DNA of 64,000 bases. Source: Neolewinella agarilytica. Lineage in GTDB: Bacteria > Bacteroidota > Bacteroidia > Chitinophagales > Saprospiraceae. Position numbers and translations under genes: made by a program. The DNA lies in contig NZ_FOFB01000011.1 of assembly GCF_900110645.1 (NCBI RefSeq), positions 142,649 to 206,648 on the forward strand. The letters run 5' to 3'. Below are positions 8,207 through 15,797 of this stretch, piece by piece. The notes beneath the pieces were generated by a model that saw nothing but the letters and a program-made list of their open reading frames with translations, was not told where the DNA came from and made no database searches. Position 1 is the first letter of the stretch, and each line of letters begins with the position of its first letter.

Positions 8207-8698
8207 ATGATCTACCCTACCTCCCACACCGACGCCGGCGCCAAATCCGCCCTTACCGATGAGTACAGCCGTGCCATAACGGAGTTGAAGACCGTGATTG
8301 CGGGGCTGGACGACGAAACCCTCTGCCGCATCGTTGACACAGAAACTAAGGATGAGGATTGTCGGTCCATCCAGACCATCCTGACGCACGTGGTTAAAGC
8401 CGGCTATGGCTACGCCATTGCCGTCCGTAATTCGAAAGGAGAAGCCTTAGATTACCCTTCCCGAATACAACTTCCTACGGCTGCTGCCTACGTAGCCGAA
8501 CTTGACGCCATGATGGCCTACAATGAAGAACTCTTTTGGGACTATCCCGACCTGAAGCTGGAAGAATACGACCCTGTCAACAAAATCAAAGTCCGCTGGG
8601 GCCAACTCTATGATGTTGATCAGCTTTTCGAGCATGCGATTGTACACATCCTGCGGCACCGGCGACAGGTTGAAAATTTTCTGAAGAAAATGGAGTGA
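8207..8698 (+). CDS. DinB family protein
   Basis: A 163-residue four-helix protein of the DinB/YfiT superfamily. The metal-ligand histidines are visible: ILTHVVKAGYGYA in the middle and the C-terminal HAIVHILRHRRQVENFL, which carries the typical HxxxHRxQ motif. Members bind a divalent metal and some are thiol-dependent transferases, but this one cannot be assigned a reaction. The start at 8207 is chosen because the promoter box lies between it and the upstream ATG. The stop codon abuts the stop of the convergent oxidoreductase gene at 8699. Confidence 0.85.
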   Translation: MIYPTSHTDAGAKSALTDEYSRAITELKTVIAGLDDETLCRIVDTETKDEDCRSIQTILTHVVKAGYGYAIAVRNSKGEALDYPSRIQLPTAAAYVAELDAMMAYNEELFWDYPDLKLEEYDPVNKIKVRWGQLYDVDQLFEHAIVHILRHRRQVENFLKKME

Positions 8699-9850
8699 TT
8701 ACAACTTCGTCCACTTCTCCGTCCCCTTACTGTTCTCCACCACCTTCTCGACGAAGATCATGCCCCGCAGCCCGTCTTCCACGGTAGGGAAGTCGGTGTG
8801 CAGCGGATCGGGCGTAGTGCCTTCCAGGCGGGCGCGGACGCAGGATGCAAAGTTGCGGTAAATATTAGCAAAGCCTTCGAGGTAACCTTCGGGATGACCC
8901 GCCGGCACCCGGGTGTGAGCATTAGCTGCGTCTGATAGTGCGCCTACTCCCGTACGTAAATGTGTAGCGGGACCTTCATGCTGTTTTACAATCAATGTAT
9001 TGGGCTCCTGTTGGTGCCATTCCAGGCCACCGGTTTCTCCCCATACCCGAATGTTGAGTCCGTTCTCCTCGCCAACGGCGATCTGAGAGCAGTGCAGCAC
9101 GCCCTTGGCACCGCCTTCCATGCGAAGCAGGATGTTGGCGTCATCGTCCAGCACCCGGCCTTCCACGAAGGAGGTCAGGTCAGCGCAGACTTCCGTGATT
9201 TTCAATCCGGTGATGTATTCCGCCAGGTTCTCCGCGTGGGTGCCGATGTCTCCCATCGCTCCACCCATGCCGGATTTGGCGGGGTCTACCCGCCAGCCGG
9301 CCTGCTTGTGGTCCGTGTTTTCTTTTTTGGTGGCCAGCCAGCCTTGTGGGTATTCCACTACGACTTTGCGAACCTTGCCAATGTCTCCGTTGGCCACCAT
9401 CACCCGGGCTTGCTTTACCATCGGGTAACCGGTGTAGTTGTGCGTCAGGGCAAAGATCAAACCGGTCTCTTCCACCAGTTTTACCAGAATGCGGGCCTCG
9501 TCTACGTTAAACGTCACGGGCTTATCACACACCACATGAAAGCCATTTTCCAGGGCGAGCTTCGCCGGGCCGAAATGAACGTGGTTGGGCGTAACGATGG
9601 ATACAAAATCCATGCGCTCCCCCAATGGTAGCTTCTTCTCTTCCAGAATCATCTCCTCGTAGCTACCGTACACCCGGTTGGCGGGCAGGTAAAAATCCTC
9701 TCCGCTCAGGCGGCTCTTCTCCGGGTTAGAGCTAAAGGCTCCGCAGACTAATTCGATCTGCTGGTCAATCGCTGCCGCAATCCGGTGAACACCACCGATA
9801 AAAGCTCCTCGGCCACCGCCGACCATTCCCATTCTTATTTTTCTTGACAT
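8699..9850 (-). CDS. Gfo/Idh/MocA family oxidoreductase
   Basis: A 383-residue NAD(P)-dependent dehydrogenase of sugars or cyclitols. The Rossmann start RMGMVGGGRGAFIGGVHR binds the dinucleotide; VSIVTPNHVHFGPAKLAL and the EKP-type motif CDKPVT follow, with the C-terminal substrate domain from about residue 140 (GWRVDPAKSGMGGAMGDIGTHAENLAEY). The GDIGTHAxN block supplies the catalytic His region. Full length for the family. The coding sequence contains a copy of the dispersed 18-base motif (8831-8850, reading SCVRAR), which may be chance. The ATPase gene lies upstream on the same strand, 114 bases away. Confidence 0.93.
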   Translation of the reverse strand: MSRKIRMGMVGGGRGAFIGGVHRIAAAIDQQIELVCGAFSSNPEKSRLSGEDFYLPANRVYGSYEEMILEEKKLPLGERMDFVSIVTPNHVHFGPAKLALENGFHVVCDKPVTFNVDEARILVKLVEETGLIFALTHNYTGYPMVKQARVMVANGDIGKVRKVVVEYPQGWLATKKENTDHKQAGWRVDPAKSGMGGAMGDIGTHAENLAEYITGLKITEVCADLTSFVEGRVLDDDANILLRMEGGAKGVLHCSQIAVGEENGLNIRVWGETGGLEWHQQEPNTLIVKQHEGPATHLRTGVGALSDAANAHTRVPAGHPEGYLEGFANIYRNFASCVRARLEGTTPDPLHTDFPTVEDGLRGMIFVEKVVENSKGTEKWTKL

Positions 9851-9869
9851 GATCTCTTTTTATGGGTAC

Positions 9870-9959
9870 CTGCACGCTCCGCGTGCAGGATTTTTTTAAT
9901 CTCTTTCAGGGTATCCGCATATTTCGATGCGGGAATTGTACTGCACGCGGAGCGTGCAG
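9870..9959. repeat. REPIN-like doublet of inverted hairpins
   Basis: CTGCACGCTCCGCGTGCAG (9870-9888) and CTGCACGCGGAGCGTGCAG (9941-9959) are the same hairpin in opposite orientation (8-base stems, loops TCC and GGA). Between them is a third hairpin, CCGCAT...ATGCGG (9915-9932). Such doublets resemble REPIN elements. It lies between two leftward genes and could also attenuate read-through. Confidence 0.65.
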
Positions 9960-9964
9960 TAAGA

Positions 9965-11518
9965 CTACCGTCTTTTATTAATGCCCAATACGCCCAGCAG
10001 CCCCCGCGTAAACTCCCGCGCAACCGTACGCCCGATCTGTCGGGTCGTTGTATTGCTCATGATGGTTTCCAGCATGGATTTCTCCTTGCGGCGAGAGCGA
10101 GAAGACGTCTTTTTAGCCTTCGCCTTTTGCTCTTCCATCTCCGCTTTATGCTCAGCGGCTGCGGCGGCGTCCATCTTTTTTTGCAGCATCTCGTAGGCGC
10201 TGTCCCGATCAATTTCCTTATTGTATTTCTTGACGAGCGGACTGCTGTCAACAATACTCTTGATCTCAGATTTGGTTAACACGTCCATCCGGCTCTCCGG
10301 TGCCCGTAGCATGGTGCGTACGAGCGGGGTAGGGCGGCCTTTCCGGTCAAGCGCCGTCACCAGGGCTTCTCCCGTTCCGAGTTCCGTTAACACAGTGTCG
10401 ACATCGTAGTATTCCGTGATGGGGTAGTTCTCGCTGGCCAGTTTGATGGCTTTGCGGTCCTTAGCCGTAAAGGCACGCAGGGCGTGCTGCACTTTGAGTC
10501 CCAGCTGGCCGAGGATGTCGCTCGGAATGTCGGCCGGGTTCTGGGTGACGAAGATCAGCCCTACGCCCTTGGAGCGAATGAGCTTAATGATGGACTCCAG
10601 CTGGTCGAGCAGCGCGTCCGTTGCTTCCTCAAAGACCAGGTGAGCCTCGTCGATGAAAACGACGAGTTTGGGCCGGTCCAGATCCCCCTCTTCGGGGAAG
10701 GTGGCGTAGACCTCCGCCAGCAGTTGCAGCATAAAGGTGCTGAAGAGCTTGGGCTTGTCCTGTACGTCCGTCAGTCGAATAATGGATACCATCCCGCGGC
10801 CGAGTTCATCAATGCGGGTAAGGTCTTCTACCTCAAAGCTGGTTTCTCCGAAAAACTGCTCCGCGCCCTGGCTTTCCAGTTCAACGATTTTGCGCATAAT
10901 CGCACCCGTACTGGCGGAACTGATTCGGCCGTAGTCGGCCTCGATTTCTTTTTTGCCCTCACCGGTCAACCACTGAAGAATCTTGCGGAAGTCTTTAAGG
11001 TCAAGCAGTGGCAGATCATTTTCTTCTGCATACTTAAAGGCGACGGCTACAATACCACTCTGGGTATCGTTCAGATCCAGCATCTTGGAGAAAAGGACCG
11101 GGCCGAACTCCACTACCGTAGCGCGAAGGCGGGCACCGGGCTCGTCGCTCAGTGTCAGTAACTCCACCGGGCTGGCGCCGGCGGTGAAGGGGTGACCGAT
11201 GGCCGCGTGGCGCTCATCGATCTTCGGGTGGCCATCGCTGGCTACGGCGATACCGGAGAGGTCACCTTTAATGTCCATTAGCAATGTCGGGACACCTTCT
11301 TTGCTCAATTGCTCGGCCAGAATCTGAAGCGTCTTGGTTTTACCCGTACCCGTAGCACCGGCAATCAGGCCGTGGCGGTTCAGGGTGCCAAGCGGAATGC
11401 GGACCAGGCTGCCCGTCAGGGTCTCTTCTCCGAGCATCGCTCCACCAAGCACAAAGCTGGGGCCTTTAAAAGTGTACCCCTCTTCGATGGACTGACGGAA
11501 TTGATCTTGGTTGGACAT
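9965..11518 (-). CDS. HerA-like helicase/ATPase, DUF853 family (YjgR-like)
   Basis: A 517-residue FtsK/HerA-superfamily ATPase. Walker A is GATGTGKT near residue 55 (RHGLIAGATGTGKTKTLQIL), Walker B is KLVVFIDEAHLVF near 287, and a sensor-like VTQNPADIPSDIL follows. The C-terminal third (DUF853-specific) is rich in Lys/Ala/Glu and probably a coiled coil (about 425-475), ending in a short hydrophobic-basic tail. HerA relatives translocate along DNA, but DUF853 members have no settled role. No NurA nuclease gene is adjacent. A promoter-like TACCTTGC lies at 11541-11548 just upstream of the ATG. Confidence 0.9.
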   Translation of the reverse strand: MSNQDQFRQSIEEGYTFKGPSFVLGGAMLGEETLTGSLVRIPLGTLNRHGLIAGATGTGKTKTLQILAEQLSKEGVPTLLMDIKGDLSGIAVASDGHPKIDERHAAIGHPFTAGASPVELLTLSDEPGARLRATVVEFGPVLFSKMLDLNDTQSGIVAVAFKYAEENDLPLLDLKDFRKILQWLTGEGKKEIEADYGRISSASTGAIMRKIVELESQGAEQFFGETSFEVEDLTRIDELGRGMVSIIRLTDVQDKPKLFSTFMLQLLAEVYATFPEEGDLDRPKLVVFIDEAHLVFEEATDALLDQLESIIKLIRSKGVGLIFVTQNPADIPSDILGQLGLKVQHALRAFTAKDRKAIKLASENYPITEYYDVDTVLTELGTGEALVTALDRKGRPTPLVRTMLRAPESRMDVLTKSEIKSIVDSSPLVKKYNKEIDRDSAYEMLQKKMDAAAAAEHKAEMEEQKAKAKKTSSRSRRKEKSMLETIMSNTTTRQIGRTVAREFTRGLLGVLGINKRR

Positions 11519-11540
11519 GCTTGTTTACTTTCTTTGGTTG

Positions 11541-11548
11541 GCAAGGTA
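11541..11548 (-). promoter_or_regulatory. -7-like promoter box TACCTTGC of the HerA-like gene
   Basis: Reading leftward, TACCTTGC lies 22 bases before ATG 11518. The remaining intergenic sequence to 11693 shows only a GGCTAAAGCCC repeat fragment near 11655. Confidence 0.35.
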
Positions 11549-11693
11549 ATAAGTTCAGAACAATCTTCGGTGAATTGCAACTGACAGACATTTCTTAAAA
11601 CGGATGACTTTTTCAAAAGTCACCTGTGATCAGGTCGCAAGGCCCTGAGAAGAAGGCTAAAGCCCGGGTTTAGGCGTATGCAAGACCTAACCC

Positions 11694-12629
11694 TTAAACG
11701 ATGTCCCGGAAATCAGGTGCTACGCTGTAGCAGTTTTTTAGCTTAAAGTATTCTACCAACCGAAAGACATTCGAATGATGACTGCCAATAAAAACCTGGG
11801 CATTACGTGCGAGTTCAATGTCCACTATGAATCTTACGGTGTCCTGGTAAATTACCTCCTTCGGTTGTCGGTTGAAGGTGCGCTGGTCGTGGCCCCGTAC
11901 GTTGGACGGGGTGTTCGTGAGGAGTTGATACTCCGGCAGGGCATCTTGTAATTCTTCAAAAGCGCGGTAGTCATCACAAAGTACCAGAACTGTAGGCGTG
12001 CTTAGCTTAAGGGCTTTCAACCTTTCGGCGTAGACTGATACCGCGTAATGAATATCTTCCCCCGTAGCGATTTTATCGCCTCGCCGGATGTGCAGGCAGG
12101 CGTATTTACCCGCTATTCGGCTTTGCTCAATTTCCTTTTGTATGGTCTGCTTTGGCCGCCAAAGGGATAAGAGAAATTGATGGAGCGAGGATTTCAGCGC
12201 TACCGGATCTTTCATCATTTGCTGTCGCCCTGCCTCTCGGGCTTGCCCGAAAAGGGGAAAGAAAAGGAAGATGTGCCTTCCTGCGATGGTTTTCAGTACA
12301 GACTTAAACACGACGTGTTTACCGCTGAGGTTTCTGTCCCAGACAGACGGATAATCATTCAGGTAAAGCCCGCCTTTTACCGCCAGGAAAATCAAACCGT
12401 TGACGGCCCGCAATCTCGTTGAGTCCAGGCTTGAGTGCCACAAAGGGCTGGGCTCAAAGTAATCTTCCCAGCCACGATCAACGCCTGCATTCCAATGCTG
12501 GCTATTCAGGACGAACACAGGTGGCTCCGGCTTACTCTGGTCCTTAGCGTACTGTAGCGCAAAAAGCAAATTGTTGATTTCTGAGCCAAACCCTCGGCCG
12601 GTAAGCATGTAATGAAAAACCGGAGTCAT
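11694..12629 (-). CDS. Fucosyltransferase-like glycosyltransferase
   Basis: A 311-residue protein with features of GT23/GT11-type fucosyltransferases, which move fucose from GDP-fucose. It opens with a GRGFGSEINNLLFAL block (donor-site loop), carries CLHIRRGDKIATG in the middle (the HxRRxD motif) and ends with DIELARNAQVFIGSHHSNVFRLV, equivalent to the C-terminal donor-binding motif. There is no signal peptide. The nuclease gene ends 3 bases upstream, so the two form an operon with tight coupling. The acceptor (surface polysaccharide or glycoprotein) is unknown. The sugar donor is inferred from motif similarity only. Confidence 0.72.
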   Translation of the reverse strand: MTPVFHYMLTGRGFGSEINNLLFALQYAKDQSKPEPPVFVLNSQHWNAGVDRGWEDYFEPSPLWHSSLDSTRLRAVNGLIFLAVKGGLYLNDYPSVWDRNLSGKHVVFKSVLKTIAGRHIFLFFPLFGQAREAGRQQMMKDPVALKSSLHQFLLSLWRPKQTIQKEIEQSRIAGKYACLHIRRGDKIATGEDIHYAVSVYAERLKALKLSTPTVLVLCDDYRAFEELQDALPEYQLLTNTPSNVRGHDQRTFNRQPKEVIYQDTVRFIVDIELARNAQVFIGSHHSNVFRLVEYFKLKNCYSVAPDFRDIV

Positions 12630-12632
12630 TGA

Positions 12633-13541
12633 TTAGCGCACGTTGTTCCAGCTATTGACTCGTTTATCGTACTTCTTCTTGCTGAAGGGCCATAAGTCCG
12701 GATTGCCAATGGCTTCCAACTGTTTTTCCTGATCCGCAGGCATCAGCTCGGAGAAAAAATTGATGCCGGTGATACTCTCCACTTCATCTACACTCATGGC
12801 GTATTTAGGCAGCGGGTCAAAGCTGATCTCGTTCGGGATGACGAAGCCAATGGCTTTTTGCTCGGGGTCGTCCAGGTCGAGCAGGACTTTGTAATAGGCC
12901 GCCGGGATGGCAATCCGGTTATTCCGCCCAATCGTTCCTTTGGGGTCTTCGGTCATCACCGGGCCGGTAACAACGTAGAGCCGTTTGAAGCGGTTGGCCC
13001 AATCACGGGTAAGCTCTTCCAGCTCCCGCCAAACGCCCTGGTTGAACTGCCGGGCCTGGGGGCTGATGTTAGACATGTAGAAGGTTTCCTTGGCCATCGC
13101 CGGGTTCCAGGCAAAGTCAGCGAAGGGGGCCAGGTGACCCCGGTCGTAGCCGGAGCCCCGATAGTCATTGTCAGTAGCGGACTGTGTTCGTACTTCAGGG
13201 TCTGACTTGAAGTCTCTGGGCCGCTTACTCCATTCCTGCTGGAGGTTCTTGCGCTCGAGCACGTAGGCAACCCATTCGGCTTGTTCCCACTCTTCGTCAT
13301 AACTAAGGGTGAAGCCATCGCGTTTGATTACCTGCCCGCGGGTACCCGCGGGAGCTACATAATCCTCGCCAGCGTAGTCAATCCGGTCATCGGCGGAATT
13401 TTCCTCTCCGGTCATACCGCCAAAGTTGCCAAAGGCCCAGACCAGGGCCGCGATGATAGCCCCGAAGATGCCAACTTTTGCAATGGTGCCGCCAGAGGCA
13501 GGCGTGCCCTGAGGCGTGTGGTTGCGACGTAGTTTTGCCAT
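12633..13541 (-). CDS. DNA/RNA non-specific endonuclease (NUC1 family)
   Basis: A 302-residue beta-beta-alpha-Me nuclease. A signal-anchor helix (about residues 22-42, VGIFGAIIAALVWAFGNF) is followed by a linker and the NUC1 domain. The catalytic motif is DYRGSGYDRGHLAPFADF (the DRGH His) and the metal Asn lies in SNISPQARQFNQGVWRELE. KRLYVVTGPV and YYKVLLD complete the fold. It is probably exported and anchored, degrading nucleic acid outside the cytoplasm. The start is supported by TACCTTCG only 6 bases upstream. It heads an operon with the glycosyltransferase. Confidence 0.92.
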   Translation of the reverse strand: MAKLRRNHTPQGTPASGGTIAKVGIFGAIIAALVWAFGNFGGMTGEENSADDRIDYAGEDYVAPAGTRGQVIKRDGFTLSYDEEWEQAEWVAYVLERKNLQQEWSKRPRDFKSDPEVRTQSATDNDYRGSGYDRGHLAPFADFAWNPAMAKETFYMSNISPQARQFNQGVWRELEELTRDWANRFKRLYVVTGPVMTEDPKGTIGRNNRIAIPAAYYKVLLDLDDPEQKAIGFVIPNEISFDPLPKYAMSVDEVESITGINFFSELMPADQEKQLEAIGNPDLWPFSKKKYDKRVNSWNNVR

Positions 13542-13546
13542 GGATG

Positions 13547-13554
13547 CGAAGGTA
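13547..13554 (-). promoter_or_regulatory. -7-like promoter box TACCTTCG of the nuclease operon
   Basis: Reading leftward, TACCTTCG ends 6 bases before ATG 13541, giving an essentially leaderless start. Confidence 0.45.
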
Positions 13555-13571
13555 GGAAATTGATGGCTATA

Positions 13572-13740
13572 CCGGCCACTACGCGCTCCCGGTCACCACG
13601 CACTCCCACGCGTGGGCGTCCTCATCGCGCGGAGCGCGCTGAGGACAATGAATGGCCAACGAAAACGATGGGTTCCCTCGTCGACTACGTCAACTCCGTC
13701 ACCCATCGCTACGGTAGGTGCCCCTCCGGGGCTATGTGTG
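13572..13740. repeat. REP/BIME-like repeat cluster, copy 1
   Basis: Contains hairpins around CCCACGCGTGGG and CATCGCGCGGAGCGCGCTGAGG, followed by a 76-base unit (13659-13734) that recurs with about 88% identity at 17342-17417. The unit has its own inverted arms, GATGGGT and ACCCATC, and ends CCCCTCCGGGGCTA. The overlapping short frames on both strands here are repeat-derived and are not called. Confidence 0.7.
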
Positions 13741-13870
13741 CGTGGTATCCTTGCGAAAACACAATCGATCACTTCATTCCAATTAAGGTTAATCATCGTT
13801 AACACCCGCCAAACATCCTGACTGCCGCATTATATTTAGGTCGTCATCGACGCCAAAACCACACGCCACT

Positions 13871-14818
13871 ATGAAAGTATTCCTTTTACCATTCCTGTTC
13901 CTTTGTTTTAGTGTAGGCCTCCTTGCCCAGAACTTCAGCTCCACCGATCCTGCCTACATCGAAAACGCCAAAGCCGGTGAAGCTGCCCTGAAGGGTGGGG
14001 AATACGATGATTGCCTGGCGTTCTACGCCACCGCCTTCGCCATCAAGCAAACCAGCTTCCTGTCCACTTTGCGGGCTGCCGCCTGCGCGCACTCCGCCGG
14101 AAAGACGGAGATCCGCGACCAATACCTCGACAAAGCCTTCGAACTGAGCCCCGACGGCAGCAAGGGCATCTTCGAAAACTACGACGAGTTCGATTATTTG
14201 CGGGAGACCCCCTTCGCCCAAATGATACAGAGCCGCTTCCTCGCCGCTTTCCCAAATTTTAATCAGGATCTCGCCGATAAACTGGCCGAAATCCGCAAAA
14301 CTGATCAGGAGCAACGGGGCCTCATGAGGGAGTATTCCGATAAATATGGGTGGGAATCTCCCCAAATGGATTCTCTCTGGAAAATACAGAACAGGTCAGA
14401 CTCTTATAATACAGGATACATCACCGCAACCATTGAAATGATGGGCTACCCCGGCAAGTCAATTGTTGGCGATCAGGCCGGTACGGCTTTTCTCGTTATC
14501 CAGCACGCTGACTTACCCATACAGGAAAAATTCCTCCCCGTCTTACGCGAAGCGGCGGAAGCCGGGGAGCTAAGCTGGTCCTCCCTCGCCCTCCTCATTG
14601 ACCGGGTCGAGATGCGTAACGGTCGCCCTCAGATATACGGTAGCCAGGTGAGCCGCGATAAGGAAACCAACGAGTACTTTTTCTCCGAAATCGCCGAGCC
14701 CCATAAGATTGATAGCATCCGCGCTACTGTCGGTCTTGGTCCCATCCAGCAATACGCCGACAACTGGAATTTCACCTTCGATCCGGATAAGCACATTGCC
14801 CGGCATAAAAAGGAATAG
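13871..14818 (+). CDS. Exported DUF6624 domain protein
   Basis: A 315-residue protein with a signal peptide (MKVFLLPFLFLCFSVGLLAQ). Residues 28-100 form TPR-like helices (EAALKGGEYDDCLAFYATAF, then AACAHSAGKTEIRDQYLDKAFEL). The C-terminal half matches DUF6624: GYPGKSIVGDQAGTAFLVIQHAD, LLIDRVEMRNGRPQIYGSQ. That domain is common in Bacteroidota and has no known activity. The gene is flanked on both sides by REP-like clusters. Confidence 0.8.
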   Translation: MKVFLLPFLFLCFSVGLLAQNFSSTDPAYIENAKAGEAALKGGEYDDCLAFYATAFAIKQTSFLSTLRAAACAHSAGKTEIRDQYLDKAFELSPDGSKGIFENYDEFDYLRETPFAQMIQSRFLAAFPNFNQDLADKLAEIRKTDQEQRGLMREYSDKYGWESPQMDSLWKIQNRSDSYNTGYITATIEMMGYPGKSIVGDQAGTAFLVIQHADLPIQEKFLPVLREAAEAGELSWSSLALLIDRVEMRNGRPQIYGSQVSRDKETNEYFFSEIAEPHKIDSIRATVGLGPIQQYADNWNFTFDPDKHIARHKKE

Positions 14819-14826
14819 CCCGGCCA

Positions 14827-14950
14827 CCACGCGCTCCCGCGCGTGTACGGACTCATCGCGCCCGGCGCGATGAGGGTGACCACGGAGTGGTCCAACACCC
14901 TTAGCCCCGGATGTAGCCGAGGGCGCAGCCCGAGGCGGAATCCGGGGTAA
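14827..14950. repeat. REP/BIME-like hairpin cluster, copy 2
   Basis: Three hairpins in a row after the DUF6624 stop: CACGCGC...GCGCGTG (14828-14845), CTCATCGCGC CCG GCGCGATGAG (14852-14874), and arms CCCCGGAT...ATCCGGGG (about 14907-14946). The first shares its ACGCGCTCC form with 13576 and 17291. The cluster could also terminate transcription. Confidence 0.65.
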
Positions 14951-15019
14951 AAAGATGAAGGATGTATCGTAAGTGGCGCAGAGCGACACCCCTTCCTGCA
15001 TGGCTCCAAAACAAATCTT

Positions 15020-15037
15020 TGCACCCGCGGCCGCGCC
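15020..15037 (+). repeat. Dispersed 18-base motif copy
   Basis: TGCACCCGCGGCCGCGCC, intergenic variant upstream of the NfeD gene. Nothing else is recognisable in 14951-15194 except a TATATTGG promoter-like box near 15169. Confidence 0.5.
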
Positions 15038-15194
15038 CCTTTCTTACTTTTCATTATCTGATAAGGACTCCATTGGTTCCCTGCCCGATGCACTCCATCG
15101 ACGAGCATCCCGCCAATCTCGACGAATGCCAAATTTTTAGCACAACGAAACCCCCTCGGCAAAACGTTATATTGGTGTTAAAACGAAACGCACC

Positions 15195-15737
15195 ATGATT
15201 GCCATACTTACCTACATTGCGCTTACCTGCGGCGTTATCCTGGTTACCTTGCTGGTACTATCCATTATCAGTGGTCTGGAGCTGGACTTCGACGTCGATT
15301 TGGACTTCGGAGACGCCGACGCAGATATTGACGGCGGTGGCGGGCTGGGTGTTATTAAGGGCGTGTTGGCTTTCTTCTCGCTCGGCTCCTGGGTGGTCAA
15401 GTTGTTCCTCATTTCACAGGTAGATCCCGTGCTGGCCTTCGTTGGGGGCGCGGCCGCAGGTGCAGTGGGAGTTTGGGTGTTGAGTATGATTCTTCGCTTC
15501 CTGCTCAGTCAGCAGGAGAATGTAAACTGGGCCACTGAAGACGCCTTAATGGAAGAAGGAACCGTATATCTCAAAATTCCCGCCGAGGGCGAGGGCCTCG
15601 TGCACATCCCCGTCCGGGGGCGCAAGCGCGAGCTCAAAGCCCGCTCGGCTGACAATAAAGAAATCCCGACGGGAACTCCCGTCATCGTTGAAGATCTCGG
15701 CCCGGATGGCTCCATTGTGGTTACCCCAACCGAGTAA
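15195..15737 (+). CDS. NfeD-like membrane protein, flotillin partner
   Basis: A 180-residue membrane protein. A first TM helix (residues 2-26) is followed by a striking acidic segment (DFDVDLDFGDADADIDGGGG), two or three further hydrophobic stretches (about 54-72 and 80-103) and a C-terminal OB-fold (VYLKIPAEGEGLVHIPVRGR...TPVIVEDLGPDGSIVV). This is the layout of short NfeD/YuaF proteins that pair with flotillins in membrane microdomains. The flotillin gene follows 60 bases downstream. Within the coding sequence, 15447-15464 is a copy of the dispersed 18-base motif, read in frame as GAAAGA. Confidence 0.85.
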   Translation: MIAILTYIALTCGVILVTLLVLSIISGLELDFDVDLDFGDADADIDGGGGLGVIKGVLAFFSLGSWVVKLFLISQVDPVLAFVGGAAAGAVGVWVLSMILRFLLSQQENVNWATEDALMEEGTVYLKIPAEGEGLVHIPVRGRKRELKARSADNKEIPTGTPVIVEDLGPDGSIVVTPTE

Positions 15738-15797
15738 ACACCTATTACCCACTAACCCTGTTCACACTACTCTTTCACGCATTAAACCCTTTTTACC

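Noticed and set aside
8831..8850. Dispersed 18-mer copy inside the Gfo/Idh gene as proof of insertion
   Set aside because: The residues it encodes (SCVRARLEG) are plausible for the family at this point, so this copy may be coincidental; kept only as one member of the list.
13560..13821. Several overlapping 65-80-codon frames on both strands
   Set aside because: Generated by the REP-like cluster, GC-rich palindromes open all frames.
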